Of a stretch of 55,054 nt of DNA, positions 27,380 through 35,600 are shown piece after piece (positions within the stretch are counted from its first letter, which is position 1; every line of letters begins with the position of its first letter). The notes beneath the pieces are model-generated. The model made no database searches, was not told where the DNA came from, and saw only the letters and a program-made list of their open reading frames with translations. The stretch spans positions 1 to 55,054 of the forward strand of contig NZ_SSBI01000056.1 in the NCBI RefSeq assembly GCF_004795015.1, in the 5' to 3' direction. Position numbers and translations under genes: made by a program. Source of the stretch: Streptomyces sp. A1277. Its GTDB lineage: Bacteria > Actinomycetota > Actinomycetes > Streptomycetales > Streptomycetaceae.

Positions 27380-29140
27380 ATGTTGTTCGAGGTATGGGCA
27401 CCGGACGCGGGATCGGCCGCTCTGCGGCTGGCGGGCGAGCCGCTGCCGATGGAACCCGATCCGGACCGGCCCGGCTGGTGGACCGCCGAGGCGGCGGCGG
27501 CGGACGGCGACCGGTACGGCTTCGCGCTGGACGGCGGCCCGGTGCGTCCCGACCCCCGCTCGCGCCGCCAGCCGGACGGGCCTGACGGCGAGTCCGCGGT
27601 GGTCGACCACGACGCGTACACCTGGCGCTCCGACTGGGCGGGGCGCGGGCTGCCGGGCGCGGTCCTGTACGAGCTGCACATCGGCACGTACACCGACGAG
27701 GGCACCTTCGACGCGGCGGCGGCCCGGCTCGGGCACCTCGCGGAGCTGGGCATCACCCACATCTCGCTGATGCCGGTCTGCCCCTTCCCCGGGGTGCACG
27801 GCTGGGGGTACGAGGGGGTGTCGCTGTGGGCCGTGCACGAACCGTACGGCGGGCCCGAGGGGCTGAAGCGCTTTGTCGACACGGCACACGGGCTCGGGCT
27901 CGCCGTCGTCCTGGACGTGGTCCACAACCATCTGGGCCCGTCCGGCAACTACCTCCCCCTCTTCGGCCCGTACTTCACCGAGACGCACCACACCCCGTGG
28001 GGCGCGGCGGTCAACCTGGACGCGCCGGGCTCCGACGAGGTGCGGGCGTTCCTGCTGGGCAGCGCGCTGGCCTGGCTGCGGGACTACCGGCTGGACGGGC
28101 TGCGGCTCGACGCGGTCCACGCGCTGGCCGACACCCGGGCGCTGACGTTCCTGGAGGAGCTGTCGGCCGCCGCCGACGCGCTCTCGGCGGAGCTGGGCCG
28201 CCCGCTCCCGCTGATCGCCGAGTCCGACCTGTGCGATCCGCGCACCACGACACCGCGCGAGGAGGGCGGGCTCGGTCTGCACGCCCAGTGGAACGACGAC
28301 TTCCACCACTGCCTGCACACCGCGCTGACCGGTGAGGACCAGGGCTACTACGCGGACTTCGCGGCCGCCCCGCTGGCCGGGCTCGCCAAGACGATGACGA
28401 GCGCCTTCTTCCACAACGGCACGTACTCCAGCTTCCGCGGCCGTACGCACGGGCGCCCCGTCGACCCCGGCCGCAGCGCCGCCCACCGCTTCGTCGGGTA
28501 CGCCCAGACCCACGACCAGATCGGCAACCGGGCCCTCGGCGACCGGCTCGCCGCCTCCCTCTCCCCCGGGCTGCTGGCCTGCGCGGCGGCGCTCGTGCTG
28601 ACCGGTCCCTTCACGCCGATGCTGTTCATGGGCGAGGAGTGGGGCGCCCGTACGCCCTGGCAGTTCTTCACCGACCACACGGACCCGGAGCTGGCCGAGG
28701 CGGTGCGCACCGGCAGGCGGCGGGAGTTCGGGGCGCACGGCTGGGCCCAGGAGGACATCCCGGACCCGCAGGACCCGGCCACCCGGGCCCGCTCCTGCCT
28801 GGACTGGGACGAACCCCACCGCGAGCCGCACGCCCGGCTGCACGCCTGGTACCGCGAGCTGATCGCGCTGCGCCGCACCCTGCCCGACCTCGGCGACCCG
28901 GATCTGGGCTCGGTGAAGGCGGCGTACGACGACGGGGCGCGCTGGCTGGCGGTGCGCCGGGGCGATCTGCGGATCGCGGTCAACCTCGACGGGAAGCCGG
29001 CCGCGATCCCGCTGGGCGGCGGCCGGCACCGCAGCGGCGGGGGCCGGGTGCTGGCCGCCTGGCTGCCGGTCGACCCGCCGGGCCCGGACGGGATGCTGCA
29101 TCTGCCGCCGGAGTCGTGCGTGGTGCTGGCCGACGGCTGA
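27380..29140 (+). CDS. treZ: Maltooligosyltrehalose trehalohydrolase TreZ (GH13)
   Basis: A 586-residue enzyme that cleaves maltooligosyltrehalose to free trehalose, the last step of the TreXYZ route. The ATG at 27380 (MLFEVWAPDAGSAALRLAGE) is preceded by GAGGGAG seven bases away; an upstream ATG at 27323 lacks this. A CBM48-like N-terminal domain is followed by the GH13 barrel: VVLDVVHNHLGPSGNYLP, DGLRLDAVHAL (nucleophile Asp), LIAESDLCDP (Glu) and AQTHDQIGNRALGDR (His-Asp). FMGEEWGARTPWQFFTDH is a TreZ hallmark. The nearby treY and glgX genes complete the pathway, but five genes unrelated to trehalose lie between. Confidence 0.96.
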   Translation: MLFEVWAPDAGSAALRLAGEPLPMEPDPDRPGWWTAEAAAADGDRYGFALDGGPVRPDPRSRRQPDGPDGESAVVDHDAYTWRSDWAGRGLPGAVLYELHIGTYTDEGTFDAAAARLGHLAELGITHISLMPVCPFPGVHGWGYEGVSLWAVHEPYGGPEGLKRFVDTAHGLGLAVVLDVVHNHLGPSGNYLPLFGPYFTETHHTPWGAAVNLDAPGSDEVRAFLLGSALAWLRDYRLDGLRLDAVHALADTRALTFLEELSAAADALSAELGRPLPLIAESDLCDPRTTTPREEGGLGLHAQWNDDFHHCLHTALTGEDQGYYADFAAAPLAGLAKTMTSAFFHNGTYSSFRGRTHGRPVDPGRSAAHRFVGYAQTHDQIGNRALGDRLAASLSPGLLACAAALVLTGPFTPMLFMGEEWGARTPWQFFTDHTDPELAEAVRTGRRREFGAHGWAQEDIPDPQDPATRARSCLDWDEPHREPHARLHAWYRELIALRRTLPDLGDPDLGSVKAAYDDGARWLAVRRGDLRIAVNLDGKPAAIPLGGGRHRSGGGRVLAAWLPVDPPGPDGMLHLPPESCVVLADG

Positions 29141-29149
29141 ACGGGGCCG

Positions 29150-30280
29150 CTACTCGACGATCGCGAGTTCGCGGGCGGTGGCGTTGAGGCGCCGCCCGCC
29201 GTCCTCGGTGACGGTCACGATGTCCTCGATGCGGACGCCGAACCGGCCCGGCAGGTAGATGCCGGGCTCCACCGAGAAGCACATGCCGGGCACCAGCGGC
29301 TGCTCCTCGCCCTCGATCATGTACGGGGGTTCGTGGGTGGTGACGCCGATGCCGTGGCCGGTGCGGTGGATGAAGCGTTCGCCGTAGCCGAACTCGGTGA
29401 TGACGGCGCGGGCGGCCCGGTCGATCTCCTGGCAGGCGACGCCGGGGCGCACCGCCGCGCAGCCCGCCTGCTGGGCCTCGCGCACGATGTCGTGGACCCG
29501 CTGCTCCTCGGCGGTGGGTTCGCCGACGTGGACGGTGCGGGAGGTGTCGGAGCCGTAGCCGTGCTTGAGCCCGCCGAAGTCGAGGACGACCATGTCGCCG
29601 TGCTCGATGGTGCGCTCGCCGGCCTCGTGGTGCGGGTTGGCGCCGTTGGGCCCGGAGCCGACCACGGTGAAGTCGACCTGGGAGTGCCCGTGCTCGGTGA
29701 GCAGCCGGGCCAGGTCGGCGGCGACCTCGGTCTCCTTGCGGCCGGAGAAGCGGACCTTGACGATCTCCCCGTACGCGGCGTCGGCGGCGGCCCCGGCCGC
29801 GGCGATCCGTTCCAGCTCGTGGGTGTCCTTCACCGCGCGCAGCATCGGCAGCGCCTCGGTGAGGGAGGCGTACGAGGTGTCGGGCAGCCGCTGCTGGAGG
29901 CCGAGCAGGTGCATCGCCCAGGCGTTGTCGCTGATCCCGAACCGGCCCCGCGCGTCGAGCAGCGGGGCGGTGACGGCGTACGGGTCCTTGCCGTCCGTCC
30001 AGTCCCGCAGCGTCATGGCGGGGGCGCCGACGGCCTTCGCCGCGTCCGGGGCCTCCAGCGTCGGCACGACCAGGACGGGGTCCTGGCCCGCCGCGAGGAC
30101 GAGGAGGGTGAGGCGTTCGGTGTCCGCGGGCGGCGCGTAGCCCGTCAGGTACACCATGTCGGGCCCCGGCGCGACCAGCACACCCGCGAGCCCGGCCGCG
30201 GCTGCGCTCTCGGCGGCCCGTGCCATCCGGGCCCGGTAGTCGTCGGCGGTGAACGGCACGGGCTGGTTCGGGCTGGGCAT
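29150..30280 (-). CDS. M24-family aminopeptidase / Xaa-Pro dipeptidase-like
   Basis: A 376-residue creatinase-fold metallopeptidase starting at the ATG complement 30278-30280, with AGGAGG six bases upstream. Residues 1-135 are the N-terminal creatinase/prolidase domain (GLAGVLVAPGPDMVYLTGY). The pita-bread domain carries the five metal ligands: Asp in VLDFGG, Asp in GSDTSRTV, His in HRTGHGIGV, Glu in FSVEPGIYLP and Glu in RIEDIVTV. Both Xaa-Pro peptidases and related hydrolases have this layout, so the precise substrate is unknown. It follows the kinase gene on the same strand after 68 bases, and is convergent with treZ. Confidence 0.88.
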   Translation of the reverse strand: MPSPNQPVPFTADDYRARMARAAESAAAAGLAGVLVAPGPDMVYLTGYAPPADTERLTLLVLAAGQDPVLVVPTLEAPDAAKAVGAPAMTLRDWTDGKDPYAVTAPLLDARGRFGISDNAWAMHLLGLQQRLPDTSYASLTEALPMLRAVKDTHELERIAAAGAAADAAYGEIVKVRFSGRKETEVAADLARLLTEHGHSQVDFTVVGSGPNGANPHHEAGERTIEHGDMVVLDFGGLKHGYGSDTSRTVHVGEPTAEEQRVHDIVREAQQAGCAAVRPGVACQEIDRAARAVITEFGYGERFIHRTGHGIGVTTHEPPYMIEGEEQPLVPGMCFSVEPGIYLPGRFGVRIEDIVTVTEDGGRRLNATARELAIVE

Positions 30281-30348
30281 GCGGGGCCTCCTGACGGTAC
30301 GGAACAGCCCTCCCATCCTGCCTCCTCCGGCCGTACGCACGCGAGCGG

Positions 30349-30993
30349 TCAGCTTCCCGCGTCCGGCCGGACGACGAGGTCGGCGCGGTCCCTGAAGGCG
30401 GCGACGAGCCGGGCGTTGGCCTCGTCGGACCGGGCGACCCAGCGCTCGGCGTCGGCCCGCTGCTTCCCGTACCGCACATGCCGCTCGACGAGCCGGGGCA
30501 CGCGGACGGCGTCGTCGCTCTCCAGGAACCACGCCTCGTCCAGCAGCCCGCGCACCGGCGCCCAGGGCCCTTCCCCGTAGAGCAGGTAGTTGCCCTCGGT
30601 GACGACGAGCGGCACCTCCGGCGGTACGGGGACCGCTCCGGCGACCGGCTCCTCCAGGGCCCGGTCGAAGGCGGGGGCGTACACGACGGTCCCGCGCTCG
30701 GGGGCCCGCAGCCGCGTCAGCAGGGCGGCGTACCCGGCGGCGTCGAAGGTGTCGGGCGCGCCCTTGCGGCCGGCCAGGCCGAGCCGTTCGAGTTCGGCCT
30801 GGGCGAGGTGGAAGCCGTCCATGGGCACGAGCACGGCGAGCGGCCCGAGCGCGTCGGTGATCCGCCCGGCCAGGGTGGACTTGCCGGCGCCGGGCGGCCC
30901 GGCGATGCCGAGGATGCGGCGCTCGCCGGCCCGGGCGAGGCGCCGGGCGCGGGCGGTGAGGCCGGTCAGGTCGCTGAGGTCGCTGAGATCCAT
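30349..30993 (-). CDS. Small-molecule (nucleoside/pantothenate-like) P-loop kinase
   Basis: A 214-residue P-loop kinase of the phosphoribulokinase/uridine-kinase group. Walker A is GPPGAGKST (about residues 32-40); VPMDGFHLA and RKGAPDTFDAAGYAALL match the PanK/FrcK-like subgroup; VVTEGNYLLYGEGPW holds a Walker B-like Glu; and VERHVRYGKQRADAERWV supplies the lid arginines. Annotated relatives are often called fructokinase- or nucleoside-kinase-like, and the true substrate is not known. The N-terminus has a short encoded repeat (LSDLSDLTGLT). It is divergent from the VOC gene, with 62 bases between them. Confidence 0.8.
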   Translation of the reverse strand: MDLSDLSDLTGLTARARRLARAGERRILGIAGPPGAGKSTLAGRITDALGPLAVLVPMDGFHLAQAELERLGLAGRKGAPDTFDAAGYAALLTRLRAPERGTVVYAPAFDRALEEPVAGAVPVPPEVPLVVTEGNYLLYGEGPWAPVRGLLDEAWFLESDDAVRVPRLVERHVRYGKQRADAERWVARSDEANARLVAAFRDRADLVVRPDAGS

Positions 30994-31055
30994 GCGGATA
31001 GTGTCGCGTCACGGGCCGGCGACCGTCCGAGCCCACCCGTCCCACGAGGAGTCCG

Positions 31056-31442
31056 ATGCCCCACATCGCCCTGGTCACCCTGGTCGTCCGCGACTACGAC
31101 GAGGCCCTCTCCTTCTACACCGGCGCGCTCGGCTTCGAGCTGGTGGAGGACACCGACCGGGGCGACGGCTCCCGCTGGGTGGTGGTGCGTCCGAGGGGCA
31201 CCGAGGGCACGGGACTCCTGCTGGCCCGCGCCAAGGACGAGGCCCAGGCGGCGAGCGTCGGCGCGCAGACCGGCGGCCGGGTCGGCTTCTTCCTGCACAC
31301 CGAGGACTTCGCCGGCGACCACGCCCGGATGACGGCGGCCGGGGTGCGGTTCCTGGAGGAGCCGCGCCATGAGCCCTACGGCTCGGTCGCGGTCTTCGAG
31401 GACCTGTACGGCAACCGGTGGGACCTGCTCCAGCCGGCGTGA
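31056..31442 (+). CDS. VOC superfamily (glyoxalase-type) protein
   Basis: A 128-residue single VOC domain. It begins MPHIALVTLVVRDYDEALSFYTGALGFELVEDT, the usual first module with the metal-ligand region, and ends SVAVFEDLYGNRWDLLQPA, where the Glu of FED and the YGNRWDLL ending are classic for glyoxalase/bleomycin-resistance-type proteins. The GAGGAG ribosome site lies before the ATG. Metal dependence and substrate are not evident. It is convergent with the frameshifted gene at 31486-31832, with a GC-rich 43-base gap that may form a weak terminator. Confidence 0.85.
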   Translation: MPHIALVTLVVRDYDEALSFYTGALGFELVEDTDRGDGSRWVVVRPRGTEGTGLLLARAKDEAQAASVGAQTGGRVGFFLHTEDFAGDHARMTAAGVRFLEEPRHEPYGSVAVFEDLYGNRWDLLQPA

Positions 31443-31485
31443 CGCGGCGGGGCGGCGGCCCGCCCGTGCGGCCCGCGCCCCGGGG

Positions 31486-31832
31486 TCAGCCGCCCGTGCC
31501 GGGCAGGCTCGTGAAGCCCACCACCGGGCCGTCGGCCGTTTCGCTCGCCCGGACGTCGAAGGCCCGGTGCGGAAAGGCGTCCCCAAGGGACAGGCGCCAG
31601 GCGCGGGCGATCTCCCGGGCGAGGTCCAGGGCGTTCGACCGGGACGCGGGATCGTCGTCGAAGTCGACGTACATCCACAGCCGGAACTCGTTGAGTGTCG
31701 CCTCGACGGAGGCGACGTCAGGGCGATCCACTCGGCCGGGCCGGTGGACCGGGAGAGGAAGTCCAGATAGTCGCCTCCACCACCCGAGGCCGCCGCCCAC
31801 TCCCCGGCCCCTGAATCCTTCAGCGGATCCAT
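31486..31832 (-). pseudogene. Frameshifted small gene of unknown family
   Basis: Two frames join to one protein of about 115 residues. From ATG 31832 the sequence reads MDPLKDSGAGEWAAASGGGG through EWIAL (38 residues); a -1 shift at 31719 then continues DVASVEATLNEFRLWMYVDF to the stop at 31486. Third-position G/C preference switches frame exactly there, and inserting one G would restore a single open frame. No slippery heptamer is present, so a one-base deletion (or an assembly error) is the best reading. It lies 25 bases after the 152-residue gene on the same strand, as the last member of the toxin locus. Its product is not recognised and could be an inactivated immunity gene. Confidence 0.7.
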
Positions 31833-31857
31833 CCGCGATCTCCCACGGTGGGATTCC

Positions 31858-32316
31858 TCACTCCGTACCACCCCACATGGCCTCGATATCCTGACAGTGA
31901 ACGGTGATCGACGCGTCCGTCAGTGCGATCTCATGAAGGCATCCGCCCTCCCGGGGAAGAATTTCGTCGAGCAGCACGGTATCGGCCTGCATCCAGTCGA
32001 TCAACCGGTCGTAGTCGATCGAGAAGTGCGAGACACCGGAGTACCGAAGCCGAAGTCCGCACTCGTGCTTCCACTGGTTGGCGGCGAAATCGATGACCAG
32101 GATGCCGCGCTTGTCCGTCGGTACGGAGATCGCCGCCAGCTCCAGGTCCTTCACGCAACGACTGCCGCGCATGCTGTAGTGCTCCGCGTCGGACGCATAG
32201 GCCCAGGCGCCAGGAGGCAACGCGTCCCGCATCTTCGGGAGCTCGGCGAGATAGGCGCTCGGGTCCAGATCGAACCCGTGCATCTCGGCGTCCCACTCCG
32301 CTTTCACGAACTTCAT
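31858..32316 (-). CDS. Uncharacterised 152-residue protein downstream of the Rhs toxin
   Basis: The ATG at 32316 has GGAAAG six to seven bases upstream; a longer in-frame start would begin in poorly coding sequence. The product, 152 residues, begins MKFVKAEWDAEMHGFDLDP and has no recognised domain, no signal peptide and no membrane segment. It has an even alpha/beta look: VIDFAANQWKHECGLRLRYS and a hydrophobic C-terminal strand (HEIALTDASITVHCQ). The GC content is lower than in core genes, like the toxin tip. It is the third gene from the Rhs gene in an unbroken leftward run, so an immunity-like or regulatory role is possible, but nothing in the sequence proves it. Confidence 0.65.
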   Translation of the reverse strand: MKFVKAEWDAEMHGFDLDPSAYLAELPKMRDALPPGAWAYASDAEHYSMRGSRCVKDLELAAISVPTDKRGILVIDFAANQWKHECGLRLRYSGVSHFSIDYDRLIDWMQADTVLLDEILPREGGCLHEIALTDASITVHCQDIEAMWGGTE

Positions 32317-32411
32317 GAACAGCTTTCCATTACGTGTCCGGCACCGGCCCGGGAACGGAACGGCGATCCCCCAGTCCTTGGTCGAGGTAATTTTGGCCAG
32401 CGTTCGCCACC

Positions 32412-32636
32412 TCAGGCCGTGGGCTCGTTGCAAGGAACAATCAGTTCCCAGTCCTTCCCAGAGTCCCCCGTGCGAAGAAATTCACCGAGATACAGTTCTG
32501 TCTCTTCGCGCACGTCCTGATCCTTCAGCCACAGGGATTCACACTCCGGACACATGAAGAAAATCTCGCCGGAGTCCTTGCGTTTATAGCAGCGCACCCA
32601 GTCCTGCCCGCAATGGACGCATGCCACCTTCTCCAT
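32412..32636 (-). CDS. Zinc-ribbon small protein, probable Rhs immunity protein
   Basis: A 74-residue protein: MEKVACVHCGQDWVRCYKRK, then FFMCPECESLWLKDQD. It has Cys6-x2-Cys9 and Cys29-x2-Cys32, a four-cysteine zinc ribbon, followed by an acidic tail. Its ATG overlaps the Rhs stop codon by one base (TGATG), with GAGGAG nine bases upstream inside the rhs coding end. Immunity genes of polymorphic toxins lie directly 3' of the toxin and are often coupled like this, so an immunity role is the best inference; the net acidic tail would suit binding to a basic toxin. Codon usage (TAT AAA, TTT) is more AT-rich than core genes. No homologous immunity family was recognised. Confidence 0.75.
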   Translation of the reverse strand: MEKVACVHCGQDWVRCYKRKDSGEIFFMCPECESLWLKDQDVREETELYLGEFLRTGDSGKDWELIVPCNEPTA

Positions 32637-35600
32637 CAGTGCCAACTCCTCGGAAAAGCAGTGATCACTTCATTGCCGTTTTCAACCGTGATGGAAATAT
32701 AATTCTCGCCAGGATTGAAACCGACTTGACGTTCCATTGGAATGATATACGTGATGCGCGCACCCTGCTTATTCTCCGAGACCGCCAGGGCACGTCTACT
32801 CCATGCCTCATCCACCGTCTCAAGCACTCCCTTGCTTCCCGTGTCGAACACCCCATGAGCAGGCTTTGCCGGATTTTCTCGGGTGTGCTGCATTACGTGG
32901 GTGATCCGGTGCCCCTCGGCGGATCCGGGACCATAACCGAGGCCTTCTTGTGAGCGATACCACCCACCACCCAGGTCTCGCAGGTCGCATCCTGCGAGGC
33001 CGAGAGGGTCTGCCCATGTACCAGGGTGCGGGACATAGGCATGATGGTTGGGCGCCGGCTCCAGGCCCAGCGGGTCCGGGCTGATGTAGCGGGCGGTCTC
33101 GGGGTCGTAGTAGCGGAAGTGGTTGTAGTTCAGGCCGGTTTCGGGGTCGGCGTACTGGCCGGGGAAGCGGATCGGGCAGTCCACGGACGTGGTGTCCGTG
33201 GCGGCCGGGAAGTCCGTTCCCCACAGGGTGGTGCGGCGCTGCCAGGTGAGTTCTCCGTCGGGGGTGACCAGTTCGGCCGGGGTGCCGAGAGTGTCCGTGA
33301 CGACGGCCTGGAAGCGGGTGCTGAAGTCGGTGGACGCGTCCAGGGCCAGTTGGGCCAGCAGGGACGCGCCCTTTTCGGTGGGCAGCGGTTTGTGGTCGGT
33401 CTGGGTGAGGACGCTGTGGGTGCCGGGGGCGTAGTCCCAGGTGGTCACCCGGCCGTCCGGCCTCGTCCGCTCGGCCAGGCGCAGGTCGTCCCAGGTGAAC
33501 TCCGTGCGGTCGGCGGCGGAGCCGTCCTCGGTCACCCGGTGCTTGGATACGCGGCGGCCCAGGGGGTCGTAGGCGTAACGCCAGCGGTCGCCGTCGGGGG
33601 TCACCGCCTCGGTCAGGCGGTCCTCCGCGTTCCAGGCGTACGTCCAGCGCAGCCGCTGCCCGTTGAGCAGCTTGCGGGTCCTGCGGATCAGGCGGCCCTG
33701 GGCGTCGTGCTCGTAGGCCGTGCGGCCGGCGCTGCGGATGAGGGTGCCGGTGAACTCGCGGTCCCCGGCGGACTCGTGCGCGGGGGCCGTGGCGTGGGTG
33801 AGGTTGCCCGTCGTGTCGTAGGCGTACGTCTCGGTCCAGCCGTGGGCGCGGACCCCGGTGACGCGGCCGGTGGCGTCGAGGTCGAACCGCCGGGTGCCCG
33901 AGGTGAGTTCGCGGATCTCGGCGAGGTAGCCGTCCTCGCGGTAGGCGTAGGTGCGGTGCTGGAGCAGCCGGTCGGCCCCGTTCACCCGGGCCGAGAGCCG
34001 CTGCCCGGTGAGGCGGTGGACGGCGTCCCAGTCCTGGGTGGGGGTGACGGTGTCGCCGATGCGGCGCTCCGTCTCACGGCCCGCCGCGTCGTAGGTGAAG
34101 GTCAGCGCGCCGGCGGCGGTACCGAGCCGGGTGGGCCGGCCGGCCGGGTCGTAGGTCCAGTCCGAGACCAGCCCGGACGGGGTGGTCCGCCGGGTGACGC
34201 GTCCGAGGGCGTCGTACGCGTACGTGGTGCTGCGGCCGTTGACGGTCTCGGTGAGCGGGCGGCCCAGCGCGTCCCGCTCGACGGTGACCTCCGCGTCCGC
34301 GTTGGCCGTGCGGGCCAGATGGCCGGAGGCCCCGTACGCGTAGGTGGTGACGCCGCCGCCGTCGGCGGTCTGTTCCACGACCCGGCCGAGCGCGTCGCGG
34401 GTGAGGCGGAGCGTCTCGCCGGCGCCGTTCGTCCGGGACGTCATGCCTCCGGACGCGTCGTGCGCGTAGGTCAGGACCCGGCCGTTGAAGTCGGTCTCCC
34501 GGACCAGCCGCCCCGCCTCGTCGTACGCGTACGACCAGGTCAGTCCCTGGGGGTTGGTGACCGTCGTGAGCCGGAGTTCGGTGTCGTAGGCGAAGGCGTA
34601 CGTCGTGCCGTCCGGGTCGGTGCGGGTGGCGGGGACGTCGAAGTGGGTGCTGGTGTGCTCGGTGGTGCCGCCCGCGCGGCCGGTGTGGGTGAGGAGGTTT
34701 CCCTCCCCGTCCCAGCTCCAGGCTTCACGGGTGCCGTCCGCGTACTCGCGCCACAACGGCTTGCCCTCGGTGGTCCAGCCGGTGCGGGTGGTCCCGCCGA
34801 GCGGATCGGTGACCTCGACGACGCGGCCGAAGGTGTCGCGGCGGGCGGTCGTGGTGTTCCCGAGCTCGTCGGTGACCGCGACGGGCAGTCCGGCCGCGTC
34901 GGACGTCACCGTGCGGGTGTGGCCCAGGGCGTCGGTGATCGCGGACAGCTTGCCCGACTCGTCGTAGGAGAGTTGCGTTTCGGCGCCGAGGGGGTCGGTC
35001 GTGGTGAGCAGGTTGCCCCGCTCGTCGTAGGTGTGGCGCCAGACCGCGCCCCCTGGTTCGACGACCTCGGTGGGCCGGCCGAGCGCGTTGTACGTGGCCC
35101 GGGCACCGGACCCGTCCGGCAGGGTCACCTCCGTGAGGCGACCGGCCTCGTCGTACGCGTACCTCGTCGTACGGCCCAGCGGGTCGGTGACGGAGAGCGG
35201 CTTGTCACCCCGGTCCGTCCACTCGGTGCGGGTGGTGTGGCCGAGCGGATCGGTCTCCTCGACGACCATGCCCGCGGCGTTGTACCGGTGCGTGGAGCGC
35301 CGGCCGAGGGAGTCCGTGTAGGTGGTGGTGCGGGCCGCGTCGTCGTAGGCGAGCGAACCCGAGAGGAAGCCGTCGCTGCCCTCGGTGCGCTCGACGCGGC
35401 CGTCGGCGCCGTAGACGTACGCGAACGAGGTGCCGTTGCGGTCGGTCCAGGAGGTGACCCGGCCCTCGGAGTCGTACGTGAACCGCAGTGGTTCGCCGCT
35501 GGAGTTGACGACGTCGGTGAGGTTGCCCTCGGCGTCGTAGCCGTACCGCATGACGACGGTGCCGCCCTCGCGGGAGGCGTGCTTCGTGTAGACGTCCGGG

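Noticed and set aside
27367..27380. CebR-like palindrome (AGGGAGCGCTGCAT) before treZ
   Set aside because: Only the left half matches the TGGGAGCGCTCCCA consensus (10 of 14) and it coincides with the ribosome site.
31700..31740. Programmed -1 frameshift in the small gene of the toxin run
   Set aside because: No X-XXY-YYZ slippery heptamer and no obvious downstream stem; a one-base deletion explains it more simply.
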